The position numbers and the translations under genes are program-made. From Bradyrhizobium diazoefficiens (GTDB taxonomy: Bacteria > Pseudomonadota > Alphaproteobacteria > Rhizobiales > Xanthobacteraceae), in NCBI RefSeq assembly GCF_016616425.1, contig NZ_CP067101.1, positions 1,240,001 to 1,304,000 on the forward strand: 64,000 nt of DNA, given 5' to 3'. Under the pieces are notes generated by a model. It was not told the DNA's origin, made no database searches, and saw only the letters and a list, made by a program, of their open reading frames with translations. Of the stretch, positions 24,617 to 32,575 are shown piece by piece (position 1 is the stretch's first letter; each line of letters begins with the position of its first letter).

Positions 24617-25903
24617 CTATTTTTCTGAGCCGAAATCGATCTTCACGAACGCGCGGGGTTGGGCTGTGCCAGAGCGGAAGGCATATTCCATCGCGGCTTT
24701 GGCAGCGGCGGCGTTCAGTCTGGGAACGAGCACGGCGTCATGAAGGGGCAATGCCGGGATGCCGCTCTCAAAGAGGTGCGTAACCACGGTAATCAGCAAC
24801 TGGCTTTCAGCGAACATGAGTTCAAACCCGATGCCGGTTCCGAACAGATGGGCAATCGGCGCGTGCTTTTGCTCCAGCAGCGCCAATGCCTGCTTGAGGT
24901 TCAACCGGGGAAGCAGCGGACTGCAGTCGCGTGGCCAACGCCTCAGGGGGCCTCGCGTGAACAGCAGAGCGTTGAGGAGCAGCTTCCAGCCATCGCGTCC
25001 GGAGCCGTCTCCCGTCACATCGTAGAGGTCGTCTCCGGTAGGCTGCGACGCTCCGGCGCGGGCGTAGGCGAGACGTGGAAAGAGTTGTTGGTAATCGACA
25101 TCCGCCACGGGTTTGCCGTTCATGCGTATCTGCTGGAAGCGATCCTCGCGCGGCATCGTCATCCAGAAGCCGCCAGAAAGCCTGCCGCCCTGTTGCCAGC
25201 TCCTGTTATTGAACGTCCTGCGGAGCGTTCGCCGGTAGGACGCGATGATCTCGCCCTCCTTGCCGAGCCGGGCTACGGCGCGAGTGCCGGTCAACTCGAT
25301 GTCGGCATCGAGGAGCCAATTATTGATGCGTTGAATTTGCCTGCGAAGCGTCCTCGTTTTCTGGCTTTCTGAGTAATTTATCAAGGTCGCCTTGCCGTCA
25401 TTGTCCCTGCCCGACTTGAGGATGAGAATTTCCGGCTCCTGCTCGCGGTGGAACGAGGCCGGTGTCACCCTCGGAAAGCGCTTGCCGATCTCGGCAACCG
25501 TTTCGAAGAGAGACGGAGCTTTCGCCGTCTTCGAGAACCGATAGCCTCTCGTGACGCGTTTGAGGAGCTTCAGCCGCTCTAACAGGTCAAGCAGGCTAAG
25601 GAAGTGCTGGCCGTAGACTGGATTCCGGTAGCGAGTTGCACCCCACATCATATTGTTGTCGAGCGGAATGGCGAGCGCCGCATCCTCGCGAATGAGACTT
25701 CGCATGAGGAGATTGCAGGCCACCGCCTCAACAGCGATGGCGAATTTGCGCCGGTCTTGATCCTTGCGAGTCCGAGAGCGAAGGCCGAGCTTATCTTCCT
25801 GGCCGATCAGGTGCTGCGTGAAGCGGCCCATGGCTTCCATCAGCTCCGGGGTTCTCGCTCGCAACAGCGGATCGAACCGCATGTGCTGGTTACTCAGTGT
25901 CAT
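24617..25903 (-). CDS. Short family-A DNA polymerase palm-like protein
   Basis: A 428-residue protein with no exonuclease domains. The C-terminal half shows the ordered motifs of family-A polymerases: QQGGRLSGGFW (about 237-247, like T-G-R-L-S), motif A DVDYQQLFPRLAYA with D270, a DLYDVTGD segment, motif B RDGWKLLLNALLF (R303, K307, F315), and motif C PLHDAVLVP with H388-D389 (Ala replaces the usual Glu). The N-terminal 230 residues are helical with a possible winged helix. Known PolA proteins are over 550 residues in their polymerase-containing part, so this is a minimal or specialised form. It is the last gene of a three-gene minus-strand operon. DNA synthesis activity is inference from motifs. 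Confidence 0.72.
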   Translation of the reverse strand: MTLSNQHMRFDPLLRARTPELMEAMGRFTQHLIGQEDKLGLRSRTRKDQDRRKFAIAVEAVACNLLMRSLIREDAALAIPLDNNMMWGATRYRNPVYGQHFLSLLDLLERLKLLKRVTRGYRFSKTAKAPSLFETVAEIGKRFPRVTPASFHREQEPEILILKSGRDNDGKATLINYSESQKTRTLRRQIQRINNWLLDADIELTGTRAVARLGKEGEIIASYRRTLRRTFNNRSWQQGGRLSGGFWMTMPREDRFQQIRMNGKPVADVDYQQLFPRLAYARAGASQPTGDDLYDVTGDGSGRDGWKLLLNALLFTRGPLRRWPRDCSPLLPRLNLKQALALLEQKHAPIAHLFGTGIGFELMFAESQLLITVVTHLFESGIPALPLHDAVLVPRLNAAAAKAAMEYAFRSGTAQPRAFVKIDFGSEK

Positions 25904-26005
25904 GGCCTCAAGAATCTGTGCTCAAAGTGACCGGCTTAATGTCCCAACATGTGCGTACCGCTATCCGGCCACCTGATCTGGCGTGCGAATGCCTGCCACC
26001 GCAAA

Positions 26006-26767
26006 TTATCCGACGCCTGCTGACCGAAGCACGGGATGGCGTCCATACCGTTTCACCTTCAGGGCAAGAACCGCGGAATGGTGTTTTTCGACTACCCACT
26101 CCAGTTCGCGCTCCACGGCCCGCCCAATCAGCCGAAGGACCGGCCCAGAGGACCTGGGAAAGGCGTGGAGTTCGGTTTGGCGCTGTCTGCCCTGATGGTC
26201 TACGAATGGCCAGCGCTTATGGGTGCCGCTTGCAAGGCGATGTAGGGCCTTTGCGATCTGGACCGTGCGAAACTCTTTCGTCCGGTGTGAGCCGGGGTCT
26301 TCCTCAATCAGCGCGGTGACGGCCAGCACGATGGCGACGAATCGCTCAGGTTTGATGCCTGCGACACGAAGCCGCGCCAATGCGATGCGTGCCCGTTTGT
26401 TTGCCGACATGCCCCTGAGCCTCGTAGCGATCTCTGTGGGCCCGGCTTCTTCTAGAAGCAGCGCGATGGCATTGACGGCAGCCTTGATGAACCGATCAGA
26501 TTCACCTCGAAGCCGAACATACGAGGTTGCGGCAGCAAGGTACGGCTTGAGTTCGGCGGCGCTATACGTCCCATGCCAGTGCGATCCGTGCCGGGCCTTG
26601 TGTTCGACGTGGCGTCTGCAATGAAAGGCCGCGAGTCCGGTGCCCGCCGCCCGCATGGTGGGATTCCGACAGCCGGGAATGGCGCACGTTTCTTCATACT
26701 CTGCGCCGTGCGCGAGTCGCTTCTTTAGGCCTACCCGACTTGCTTGGCTTCTTGAGGAGCGCAGCAT
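26006..26767 (-). CDS. Zinc-finger-like protein in the polymerase-like operon
   Basis: A 253-residue protein. Near the N-terminus C28-x4-C33-x16-C50-x2-H53 (CAIPGC...FHCRRH) resembles a CCCH zinc site, followed by a histidine-rich HKARHGSHWHGTY. The rest is helical and rich in arginine, with a KALHRLASGTHKRW segment and a C-terminal basic region (ALKVKRYGRHPV). Nucleic-acid binding is likely but not proven. It starts 6 bases after the stop of the upstream 239-residue gene and ends 102 bases before the polymerase-like gene, so the three are probably co-transcribed. I do not recognise the family. Confidence 0.65.
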   Translation of the reverse strand: MLRSSRSQASRVGLKKRLAHGAEYEETCAIPGCRNPTMRAAGTGLAAFHCRRHVEHKARHGSHWHGTYSAAELKPYLAAATSYVRLRGESDRFIKAAVNAIALLLEEAGPTEIATRLRGMSANKRARIALARLRVAGIKPERFVAIVLAVTALIEEDPGSHRTKEFRTVQIAKALHRLASGTHKRWPFVDHQGRQRQTELHAFPRSSGPVLRLIGRAVERELEWVVEKHHSAVLALKVKRYGRHPVLRSAGVG

Positions 26768-26773
26768 GGCGGC

Positions 26774-27493
26774 CTATTCACTGTTGTTCGGGTGCAGCTT
26801 GTTAAAAGCTTCATCTGCTGCTGCGAACATTTCACCAAGACTCCGAATGTAGGAACTCCGCGATATATCGAGGTTCGGTATGTTTCGCTTCAATCCCAGC
26901 TGCTGCTTCAGATGCTTGGATACCGTACTTTCCAAAAACTTGTCTCGTTGGCGGTAGGGCTCGTTCATCTTGAATTTAGTCCTTGCGATGAAGGGCTTTG
27001 CAGCTTCAGTCTTCAGTGTGGCCCTCCGGTAGTCATAATGGTTTGCCTTCTCTGGCGTTGCTCTCGACTGCGGGGTATTAACAATGAGCCGCCGCAAGCT
27101 GAAGTTCGATGGCATGCAGGTCACATAGAGAAAGATTTTGCCGGAGGTCTCGGATTTGTTCAGCCGGAAGTGAATCCCCGAGAGCTCTAGCCATCGCATA
27201 ATGACAAACCACCAAGGATCAAAGCGCCGTTCGTTCTCGACGTCACGATGGCTAAACAGGACAGCGACGTAAGCGCCACGGTCATCTTCGCCTGGCGAGG
27301 CCTTTAAAATCGAGCGCGACGGCGGCAGGTCGCATAAGCGCTGTAGGTCTGGTAGGTCGGTTCTCGATCCGCTGATAAAATCCTTCAGCTCCACAAAATA
27401 ACGCAGGCAATGGTCGCGTACTTCAATAGCAGCTTGATCTTCACTAGATGTCTTTTGCGTCGCCACTTGCGTAGGCCTCCTGAACAACATCAC
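26774..27493 (-). CDS. Unknown protein, first gene of the polymerase-like operon
   Basis: A 239-residue soluble protein with no recognised domain. It has a central alternating segment (GAYVAVLFSHRDVENERRFDPWWFVIMRWLELSGIHFRLN) and a basic C-terminal half (YDYRRATLKTEAAKPFIARTKFKMNEPYRQRDKF), which could bind nucleic acid. The G+C content is lower than in the core. It is separated from the zinc-finger-like gene by 6 bases. The start at 27493 (MMLFRR) is the longest option; the next Met is the second residue. Confidence 0.6.
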   Translation of the reverse strand: MMLFRRPTQVATQKTSSEDQAAIEVRDHCLRYFVELKDFISGSRTDLPDLQRLCDLPPSRSILKASPGEDDRGAYVAVLFSHRDVENERRFDPWWFVIMRWLELSGIHFRLNKSETSGKIFLYVTCMPSNFSLRRLIVNTPQSRATPEKANHYDYRRATLKTEAAKPFIARTKFKMNEPYRQRDKFLESTVSKHLKQQLGLKRNIPNLDISRSSYIRSLGEMFAAADEAFNKLHPNNSE

Positions 27494-27700
27494 TTAGGTA
27501 AATCGGGGGATCTTTAGCAGCAACACCCTCCTTGGTATGCAACGGCTCGATTCTTTCGTCCATCTCCTGAGGACTGTACCGACACCTATCTCAAGGTCAC
27601 CGGCGCACCTCTACGCCTTCACCGCCGGGCAACAGCCCTCATGACTTTCATGGGGGGGGCACGCCCCGTTGGCCTTAGATGCCGTGACCTCAGCCGTTGC

Positions 27701-28447
27701 CTAAACCTCTACCCTTTCGTGATCCTTCCGGTATTCATGATTGATCCCCGCGCCTGATGACGCACCCCTCCGAAGGACACGCGCGACCTGTACCCCTGTC
27801 CATTCGGTGTGCCCCCGTGAGGTAGGGATACGTCTATCGGTAAGTGCACGAGCCAGCCCTTCATGGGATGTCACCCCGCCGCTCTGTAGCTCTCTGAGGG
27901 TTGGCATGAGGTCGTGTACCCGTTGGGTAGCCATTCTTTGGCGTGCGATCTTGCTTGCTTGATGCGCTGCCTTGGATATCGCCGCTCCTCGGAAGCCTCC
28001 AAGCTTGACGCCCCGCTTCTTCGCCGCTGCCAGAGCCGCCTTGGTCCGCGTGGAAATGAGTCCCGCTTCCAACTCCGCCACGGCGGCCATCTGCTGAAGC
28101 ATGAATCGACCCGTGGGGCCCTCGATTGCGGGCAGGTCTGCAAAGCGCACCTCCGCCCCGGATTCCAGCAGACGCGAAAGAAACGCTACCGATCTCGTAA
28201 GACGATCTACCTTAGCGACGACAAGAGGAACGCGATGAACGCGAGCCGCAGCAAGCGCCTGTTCCAGGGCCGGTCTGTCGCTCCGGCGTCCACTCTCAAC
28301 CTCCTTGAACTCCGCGATGACCTGCCCTTGCTCCTTCAGGTAGGCGGCAACGGCGGACCTTTGGGCAGCCAGTCCAAGTCCGGATGCTCCCTGCTTGGCG
28401 GTCGATACGCGATAATAGGCAACGAAGCGGTTGATTGTGGACGACAT
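27701..28447 (-). CDS. Serine recombinase (resolvase family)
   Basis: A 248-residue recombinase with the resolvase catalytic domain: RFVAYYRVSTAKQGASGLGLAAQ (nucleophile Ser in YRVST), EFKEVESGRRSDRPAL, VVAKVDRLTRSVAFL and GRFMLQQMAAVAELEAGLISTRTKAAL. A C-terminal helix-turn-helix region (GVTSHEGLARALTDRRIPTSRG, then WTGVQVARVLRR) resembles that of recombinases annotated as DNA invertase/Pin-like. The start at 28447 (MSSTINRF) is the conserved one. Its substrate site is not apparent. It may act on element resolution or on an inversion elsewhere. Confidence 0.9.
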   Translation of the reverse strand: MSSTINRFVAYYRVSTAKQGASGLGLAAQRSAVAAYLKEQGQVIAEFKEVESGRRSDRPALEQALAAARVHRVPLVVAKVDRLTRSVAFLSRLLESGAEVRFADLPAIEGPTGRFMLQQMAAVAELEAGLISTRTKAALAAAKKRGVKLGGFRGAAISKAAHQASKIARQRMATQRVHDLMPTLRELQSGGVTSHEGLARALTDRRIPTSRGHTEWTGVQVARVLRRGASSGAGINHEYRKDHERVEV

Positions 28448-28860
28448 GAGGGGCCCCAACATTTGCAACAATGTCCGTTGACCTAAATGTAAGGGGCCTC
28501 ATGTCTCCACCACAACGTAATTAACGTGAGTCAAATCGACTCAGCTCTCACGGGTGCGGGCTCAGCTCTGCGGATTGCGATCGGGTGATTGTTGCTCTGG
28601 ACTTTGGTTCGATTTCAGGGAGGGGGAGGGGGGAAACGCTGCGTCGCCGTCGCGTAGGTCACCTCTCACATGCGTGACCCCCTCAAAAAAAATCGCCGGA
28701 CTCGAAGAAGAGGGCCACCATGAAGCCGGTCTGTCCTGCCACGCATCGTTCAGTCTACAGCCTCGAATTCGATCAATAAGGTGGACAGCAGCAAAGGAGG
28801 TCTGCTTGCCTTCCTCGTTTCGCTCGCCTCATTGCCACAATCGTGCTGCGAGTTTTGCTA
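28448..28860. other. Gene-free stretch
   Basis: Between the serine recombinase and the DUF4268 gene. I see no gene, tRNA or clear repeat; only A+T-richer promoter-like sequence upstream of the recombinase (28470-28530) and a short G-run. The recombinase promoter must lie here. Confidence 0.5.
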
Positions 28861-29850
28861 TCATACGCTACCTTCGGGATTCCATTTATCAGCGTTCAAA
28901 GCTGCTACGCGCACGGAAAGAACCCGGTGCAAATCGTTCAGGCGCTTTGCAAGCCATTGGTGTTGTTGCGGCCAATCGGACTCATTGTCTGGATCAATTC
29001 CGTCTCGATAGATCGCGATGCGAGAATCCCGCCGTGTTGGCAACTCTTCCCATTCCAGCGGATAGCCTAGCTCCTTTTCAATTAATTCCTTTTGCGCCTT
29101 GAGGAGGCCGAAGAAGGCTTTTGCTTGCTCATTTCCGATATACAGCTCAGCGCGAATCTGCCCCTTGGCGCGATTCATGGTCGCGGCAAGATAGAAGCCG
29201 CTTCTGCCGATTGGATAGGCCATCCACGATTGGGCTTGTGGTTTCTTATTTCCTGCGACTCTCCCGGCTTCTGCCGTAAGAACAGAATTGAGACTGGCCC
29301 AATACTCTCGTTGCATCTCGCGAGTTTCGGAAAGGGCACCATCGTCAAGCGCACGGGCGGCTTGTGCGACATAGTGCGACCAGTCGTTCGGTTTCGAGAT
29401 GATATTGAATTTTGGTGCGGCCGGTGATCCGCCTATTCGCCAAAGCTCAACTTCCAGGCCGAAAAATCGGAAGCTCTCATCGGTGATGCGGTTGAGCCAA
29501 TCGAGCGTAGACCGATGCTCTTCTGTAAATCGGGCTGCGATCCAAATTATTGTTACGGCCTCGAGGCCAGACGCATATGTCAGAAGTTGACCAAGATGGC
29601 TGTGGTCGGTTCGCTCCAATTGATTCTCTATGAGAACCCAAGCGCCCGTTCCAATATCTTTGCAGAGGATATCAGCACGGAACGGCCCTACCGCTTTCTC
29701 TTGCGCCTCAACTTCCAAGTCTAGGCCCAGCGTTTCTCCAAGAAGCGCTATATTCTCGCGACGTGCGAGCCACGGCGTGAAATCGACCGATTCGCTCGTC
29801 CATATGTTTCTCAGTTCGACGCGTTCTAACTGCCCAAGTGTTTCATTCAT
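28861..29850 (-). CDS. DUF4268 protein with PD-(D/E)XK-like N-terminal domain
   Basis: A 329-residue protein. The N-terminal 130 residues contain a nuclease-like core: GPFRADILCKD (Asp), then strand AWVLIENQLERTDHSHLGQLLTYA, in which E-N-Q replaces ExK. The C-terminal 150 residues match the DUF4268 region (WMAYPIGRSGFYLAATMNRAKGQIRAELYI, then FGLLKAQKELIEKELGYPLEWEELP). The family is scattered among mobile regions of many bacteria and is suspected to act on DNA, but without experiment. The start is ATG 29850; ATG 29856 is equally possible. Confidence 0.85.
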   Translation of the reverse strand: MNETLGQLERVELRNIWTSESVDFTPWLARRENIALLGETLGLDLEVEAQEKAVGPFRADILCKDIGTGAWVLIENQLERTDHSHLGQLLTYASGLEAVTIIWIAARFTEEHRSTLDWLNRITDESFRFFGLEVELWRIGGSPAAPKFNIISKPNDWSHYVAQAARALDDGALSETREMQREYWASLNSVLTAEAGRVAGNKKPQAQSWMAYPIGRSGFYLAATMNRAKGQIRAELYIGNEQAKAFFGLLKAQKELIEKELGYPLEWEELPTRRDSRIAIYRDGIDPDNESDWPQQHQWLAKRLNDLHRVLSVRVAALNADKWNPEGSV

Positions 29851-30111
29851 TGTCAAATTGCCCCAGGAAGCGCAACGCGTTTTTGCTGTTCGCGTTTACG
29901 ACCGCAAGATTTGTCCGCTTGAAGTACAGGACTGTGCTTTGCTGCTGAAGTTGATTACCTCTCGCCGCGACAAGCCGAATTTCGTGGCCTCCTCATCTCC
30001 TAATTTCGGGGTCTAGCCGTCTGCCCGGCGCCTTATGGTATTCGTTTTGAGGTCTTCGAAGTTCGGCACCTATATAGGCCCTTGCGGTTGTTGGCGGCGC
30101 TCTGTGGCACC

Positions 30112-30744
30112 TCAAGGCCGCGACGGTGCAGGAAACACGAACGGAAATTCAGCCGCGCTCCCAGCCCTGAGCTTCTGCATTAATTGATCGGACTTGATCG
30201 GCCCCTCCGCCTCCTCGTGTTGCGCGAGGTCAAGATAGTAGTTCTCGCCGTCGTGTTTAGCGAAGATGATCCAATCGCCCGTAAGGCGGTTAGCGTTGGC
30301 GCGTTCGGTCATACCTTCGATGAAAATGCGATGGAGCAAGACCCCTGGCCACTTGTCGGGATCATGACCGTGCCGCTCAGCTACCGCACTGATGCTGGCC
30401 TTCAGGGCAGAGTTACCTTCACCTCTTGAGATGTTCCACCTCTCACCGATGTTTCGGAGGGTGTGCCGTGAAGCGAAATAATGTGCGTGCCATAGGGGGA
30501 ACAGAGGGGGATACTTAAACTGTTGCTCTTCCTTAACTGTCGTTCTTGCCTTCAGGTCCTCCAGCGCATCAATCTGGCGCAAGACCGGCAGGAAGTCATT
30601 GGAGTTGCAAGCAAGGCGGACGATCAGCGCGAGGCTCACGCGAGCGGCGTAGGGGGCGTGGCCCAGTACCTCCGACTTGAGCTGAGCGAGCTGCTCAAGG
30701 GTTAAGCTAGTCTTTGCCATGCCAGAGGGATGCAGATCGTTCAT
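30112..30744 (-). CDS. Unknown protein, last gene of the tRNA-Phe island
   Basis: A 210-residue soluble protein, largely helical in its first 100 residues (LTLEQLAQLKSEVL...LALIVRLACNSNDFLPVLRQIDALEDLKA). Then comes a conserved-looking SRGEGNSALKASISAVAERHGHDPDKWPGVLLHRIFIEG and a more strand-rich C-terminus. No domain is recognised. It ends about 130 bases inside the island's distal attachment site. ATG at 30720 (MAKTSL) is an alternative start. Confidence 0.6.
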   Translation of the reverse strand: MNDLHPSGMAKTSLTLEQLAQLKSEVLGHAPYAARVSLALIVRLACNSNDFLPVLRQIDALEDLKARTTVKEEQQFKYPPLFPLWHAHYFASRHTLRNIGERWNISRGEGNSALKASISAVAERHGHDPDKWPGVLLHRIFIEGMTERANANRLTGDWIIFAKHDGENYYLDLAQHEEAEGPIKSDQLMQKLRAGSAAEFPFVFPAPSRP

Positions 30745-30870
30745 GCCTCACAATCTCACGATTCTAGCCAAAGAACATATCGCTGATTGAGTAACAGGAC
30801 TGGTAAACATCGTGCTGATCTATTAGAAAAAGCCGTTATATTTCAATTGCAAGTACGCGGGAACGCGCAA

Positions 30871-30887
30871 TCCGCCCCTGGGCACCA
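30871..30887. repeat. tRNA-Phe attachment site copy A (island right end)
   Basis: TCCGCCCCTGGGCACCA, 17 bases identical to 20017-20033 (tRNA-Phe 3' end including CCA). It is the nearest exact downstream copy to the integrase gene, so 20017-30887 is the most likely extent of the present island. Confidence 0.85.
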
Positions 30888-30903
30888 GAACTTCTACCCA
30901 CCA

Positions 30904-30922
30904 AGTGTCGGTGGTTCGATTC
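30904..30922. repeat. tRNA-Phe fragment copy B
   Basis: AGTGTCGGTGGTTCGATTC, 19 bases identical to 20000-20018, the T-arm part of tRNA-Phe. It lies 17 bases after copy A but carries the adjoining, more 5' portion of the tRNA, so the order of the two parts is permuted. This suggests that the junction of another element was here. Confidence 0.8.
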
Positions 30923-30983
30923 TCAACCTCACGCCACATGAAGCGCTATGGAACGCGGTGAACAGCCGCGAGCGACTCTCACA

Positions 30984-31031
30984 TGGGTAGGAATCTGGGT
31001 AGCAACGAAAACCGAACTGGCGTCCTACCCA
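30984..31031. promoter_or_regulatory. TGGGTAG repeats, candidate integrase arm sites
   Basis: TGGGTAG at 30984-30990 and 30996-31002 (12-base period), with the reverse complement CTACCCA at 31025-31031 and 30894-30900. The same pair with the same 12-base spacing occurs at 31928 and 31940. Short tandem heptamers beside tRNA attachment sites are typical of tyrosine-integrase arm-binding sites. None is found beside tRNA-Phe itself, so they probably belong to a lost element. Confidence 0.5.
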
Positions 31032-31043
31032 CCCGATTTGTCC

Positions 31044-31084
31044 GTGGTTCGATTCCGGGGTTTGACAGGGTCCCCACGCTCTTG
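31044..31084. repeat. tRNA-Phe attachment site copy E (diverged)
   Basis: GTGGTTCGATTCCG (31044-31057) equals 20007-20020, and CCACGCTCTTG (31074-31084) equals 20031-20041. The bases between differ from the tRNA. It includes the sequence following the tRNA, so it preserves a flank and not just the tRNA end. Confidence 0.65.
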
Positions 31085-31327
31085 CAGGCGCGGTTGCGGG
31101 TTTTCGAGCGCGTGAGACATTGAATTATCGTTCTTTGAGAGCTGGGGTTAACTCACGTCAAACATGTTCGAGATTCGTGTGTATCGTTGGACAAGCGATA
31201 GCAAGAAAGTCCGCACAGCAAAGTTGAAAGGTCCCGGAGGGTTCTTTGCGTGGATGCGGTTGTGGTTCGACCTCCGAAAGTATTCTGTTGTAAAAAATTA
31301 ATAGAAGCAGACCCCAGTTCTCACGGA

Positions 31328-31834
31328 ATGAAAACGAGCGGCACTTGGCCGCCTGAGCAAAATAGGTACCTGATGCAGTTCGTCACGATATACACGTTCG
31401 AGCAGGATCAGGCGCGCATCGATGCGATGCAGACAGCCTCTCTCGGTACGAACAATTTTGGCATCAGTCCATTGCCTGCGCTTGTCGGAACGCCGGAGTG
31501 GTGGCGTGCAATCCAAGACGGCTCACTCGCTTGCGTAATTGTCTCCGGGACGATCTCCCGCGTTTACTGGGGTAGCATGGGAGACTGGCCCGAATGTGAG
31601 ATCACGAGCAACGACAGATCGCAATCCAAGTGGACCCGTGAAGGTGACATCGCGAGGTATGTCGAGGGCCTGCAAGTACGGATCACCTACGTGCTTCATC
31701 CTTGGAAAGTGCCGGATCAACATGGGCTCGGCGGTGCGTCGAAGATTGTGCTAACGGTGGAGATCGAGGACAGTGATCGCCGTTCTGACCCACGTGCCCC
31801 CGGTCCTGGTGGCGTCGGCCTCCACAGGGAGTAG
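31328..31834 (+). CDS. Hypothetical protein between attachment remnants
   Basis: A 168-residue frame beginning MKTSGTWPPEQNRYL. It includes QFVTIYTFEQDQARIDAMQTASLGTNNFGISPLPALVGTPEWWRAIQDG, then a strand-rich part (ACVIVSGTISRVYWGSMGDWPECEI...RYVEGLQVRITYVLHPW). The composition looks protein-like and not like random high-G+C sequence, and the segment resembles small proteins found on plasmids and islands, but I cannot name it. It lies between copies E and C of the tRNA-Phe fragment, on sequence left by an older element. Confidence 0.5.
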   Translation: MKTSGTWPPEQNRYLMQFVTIYTFEQDQARIDAMQTASLGTNNFGISPLPALVGTPEWWRAIQDGSLACVIVSGTISRVYWGSMGDWPECEITSNDRSQSKWTREGDIARYVEGLQVRITYVLHPWKVPDQHGLGGASKIVLTVEIEDSDRRSDPRAPGPGGVGLHRE

Positions 31835-32575
31835 CAGGTGAATATCGCTTGGCTCCAGGGAGAGCTTAGTTAGCGACTGCGTCGGACGGCGATGCTCCAT
31901 GGTGCGCCGCTGCCGCTCACAGAAACATGGGTAGGAAGCTGGGTAGGTAACTTTCGTTCGTTTGAATTGCCTAGTGGTGTCAATATCTTAGAAGATCAGA
32001 TATGGTCTGCCCCTGGGCACCAAATCCACGCTTTTCCACGCCGGAGCGCGATCTCGCAGGGTTGTGGACGGTTGACGCCAGGCGCGCTCGCGGATTTCTC
32101 CCCCTAGGGGTCGCCAAGTTTACATACGTCTAGATCCTGCCTCACCGATGCTTGCGATATCGATGCAAGCGACGCGGAAGGGGCGTCTTTCGGGTTTAGG
32201 CGGCCACATCGCGGAGATCGGGTGTTGCGCCTCCCGGATTTGAACCTGGCCAGGGGTTCGCACGAGGGCAGCTCCGCGATTGTGAGTTTCGCGACGCATC
32301 GGAAGGATTCGCTATCGCTGGCTCAAAGTCTAACACCACCCTGTCCCAACGCTGCTGGTTGTTGCCGATCGTAGGCTTGCCGAACGTCAGGAGAATTTCC
32401 CAGCGCACTGCGGGCAGGGCTCGTTGGACTGCGCTTGTCCGCTCTGATCCAATCCGGCCGAACAGCTCTCTTGCGGCTGCATGATGAGTTTCGCTCTTCA
32501 GCCAGAGAAGGAGCATGCATGTCGTGAACGGCGCCAGGATCCACGAACTCCGCTCCAGCGACGAGGGTTGCAGCG
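31835..32575. other. Gene-free stretch with TGGGTAG pair, tRNA-Phe copy C and a tRNA-like fragment
   Basis: No gene is supported. It holds the second TGGGTAG pair (31928-31934 and 31940-31946) and tRNA-Phe copy C (32009-32022). On the minus strand at about 32223-32250 there is a T-arm/acceptor-like sequence (GGTTCAAATCC followed by GGGAGGCGCAA) that could be the 3' remnant of another tRNA. Frames in 32196-32640 look random. Confidence 0.5.
32009..32022. repeat. tRNA-Phe attachment site copy C
   Basis: GCCCCTGGGCACCA, 14 bases identical to 20020-20033. It lies about 80 bases after the second TGGGTAG pair, the same arrangement as near 31000, which supports it as a true attachment-site remnant and not a chance match. 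Confidence 0.65.

Larger units (their letters stand above)
30745..31327. other. Island end with attachment-site remnants
   Basis: No gene. The stretch holds three pieces of tRNA-Phe (30871-30887, 30904-30922 and 31044-31084) and four TGGGTAG motifs: 30984 and 30996 on the plus strand, 30894 and 31025 on the minus strand. This is the scar of at least two integration events. Confidence 0.7.
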
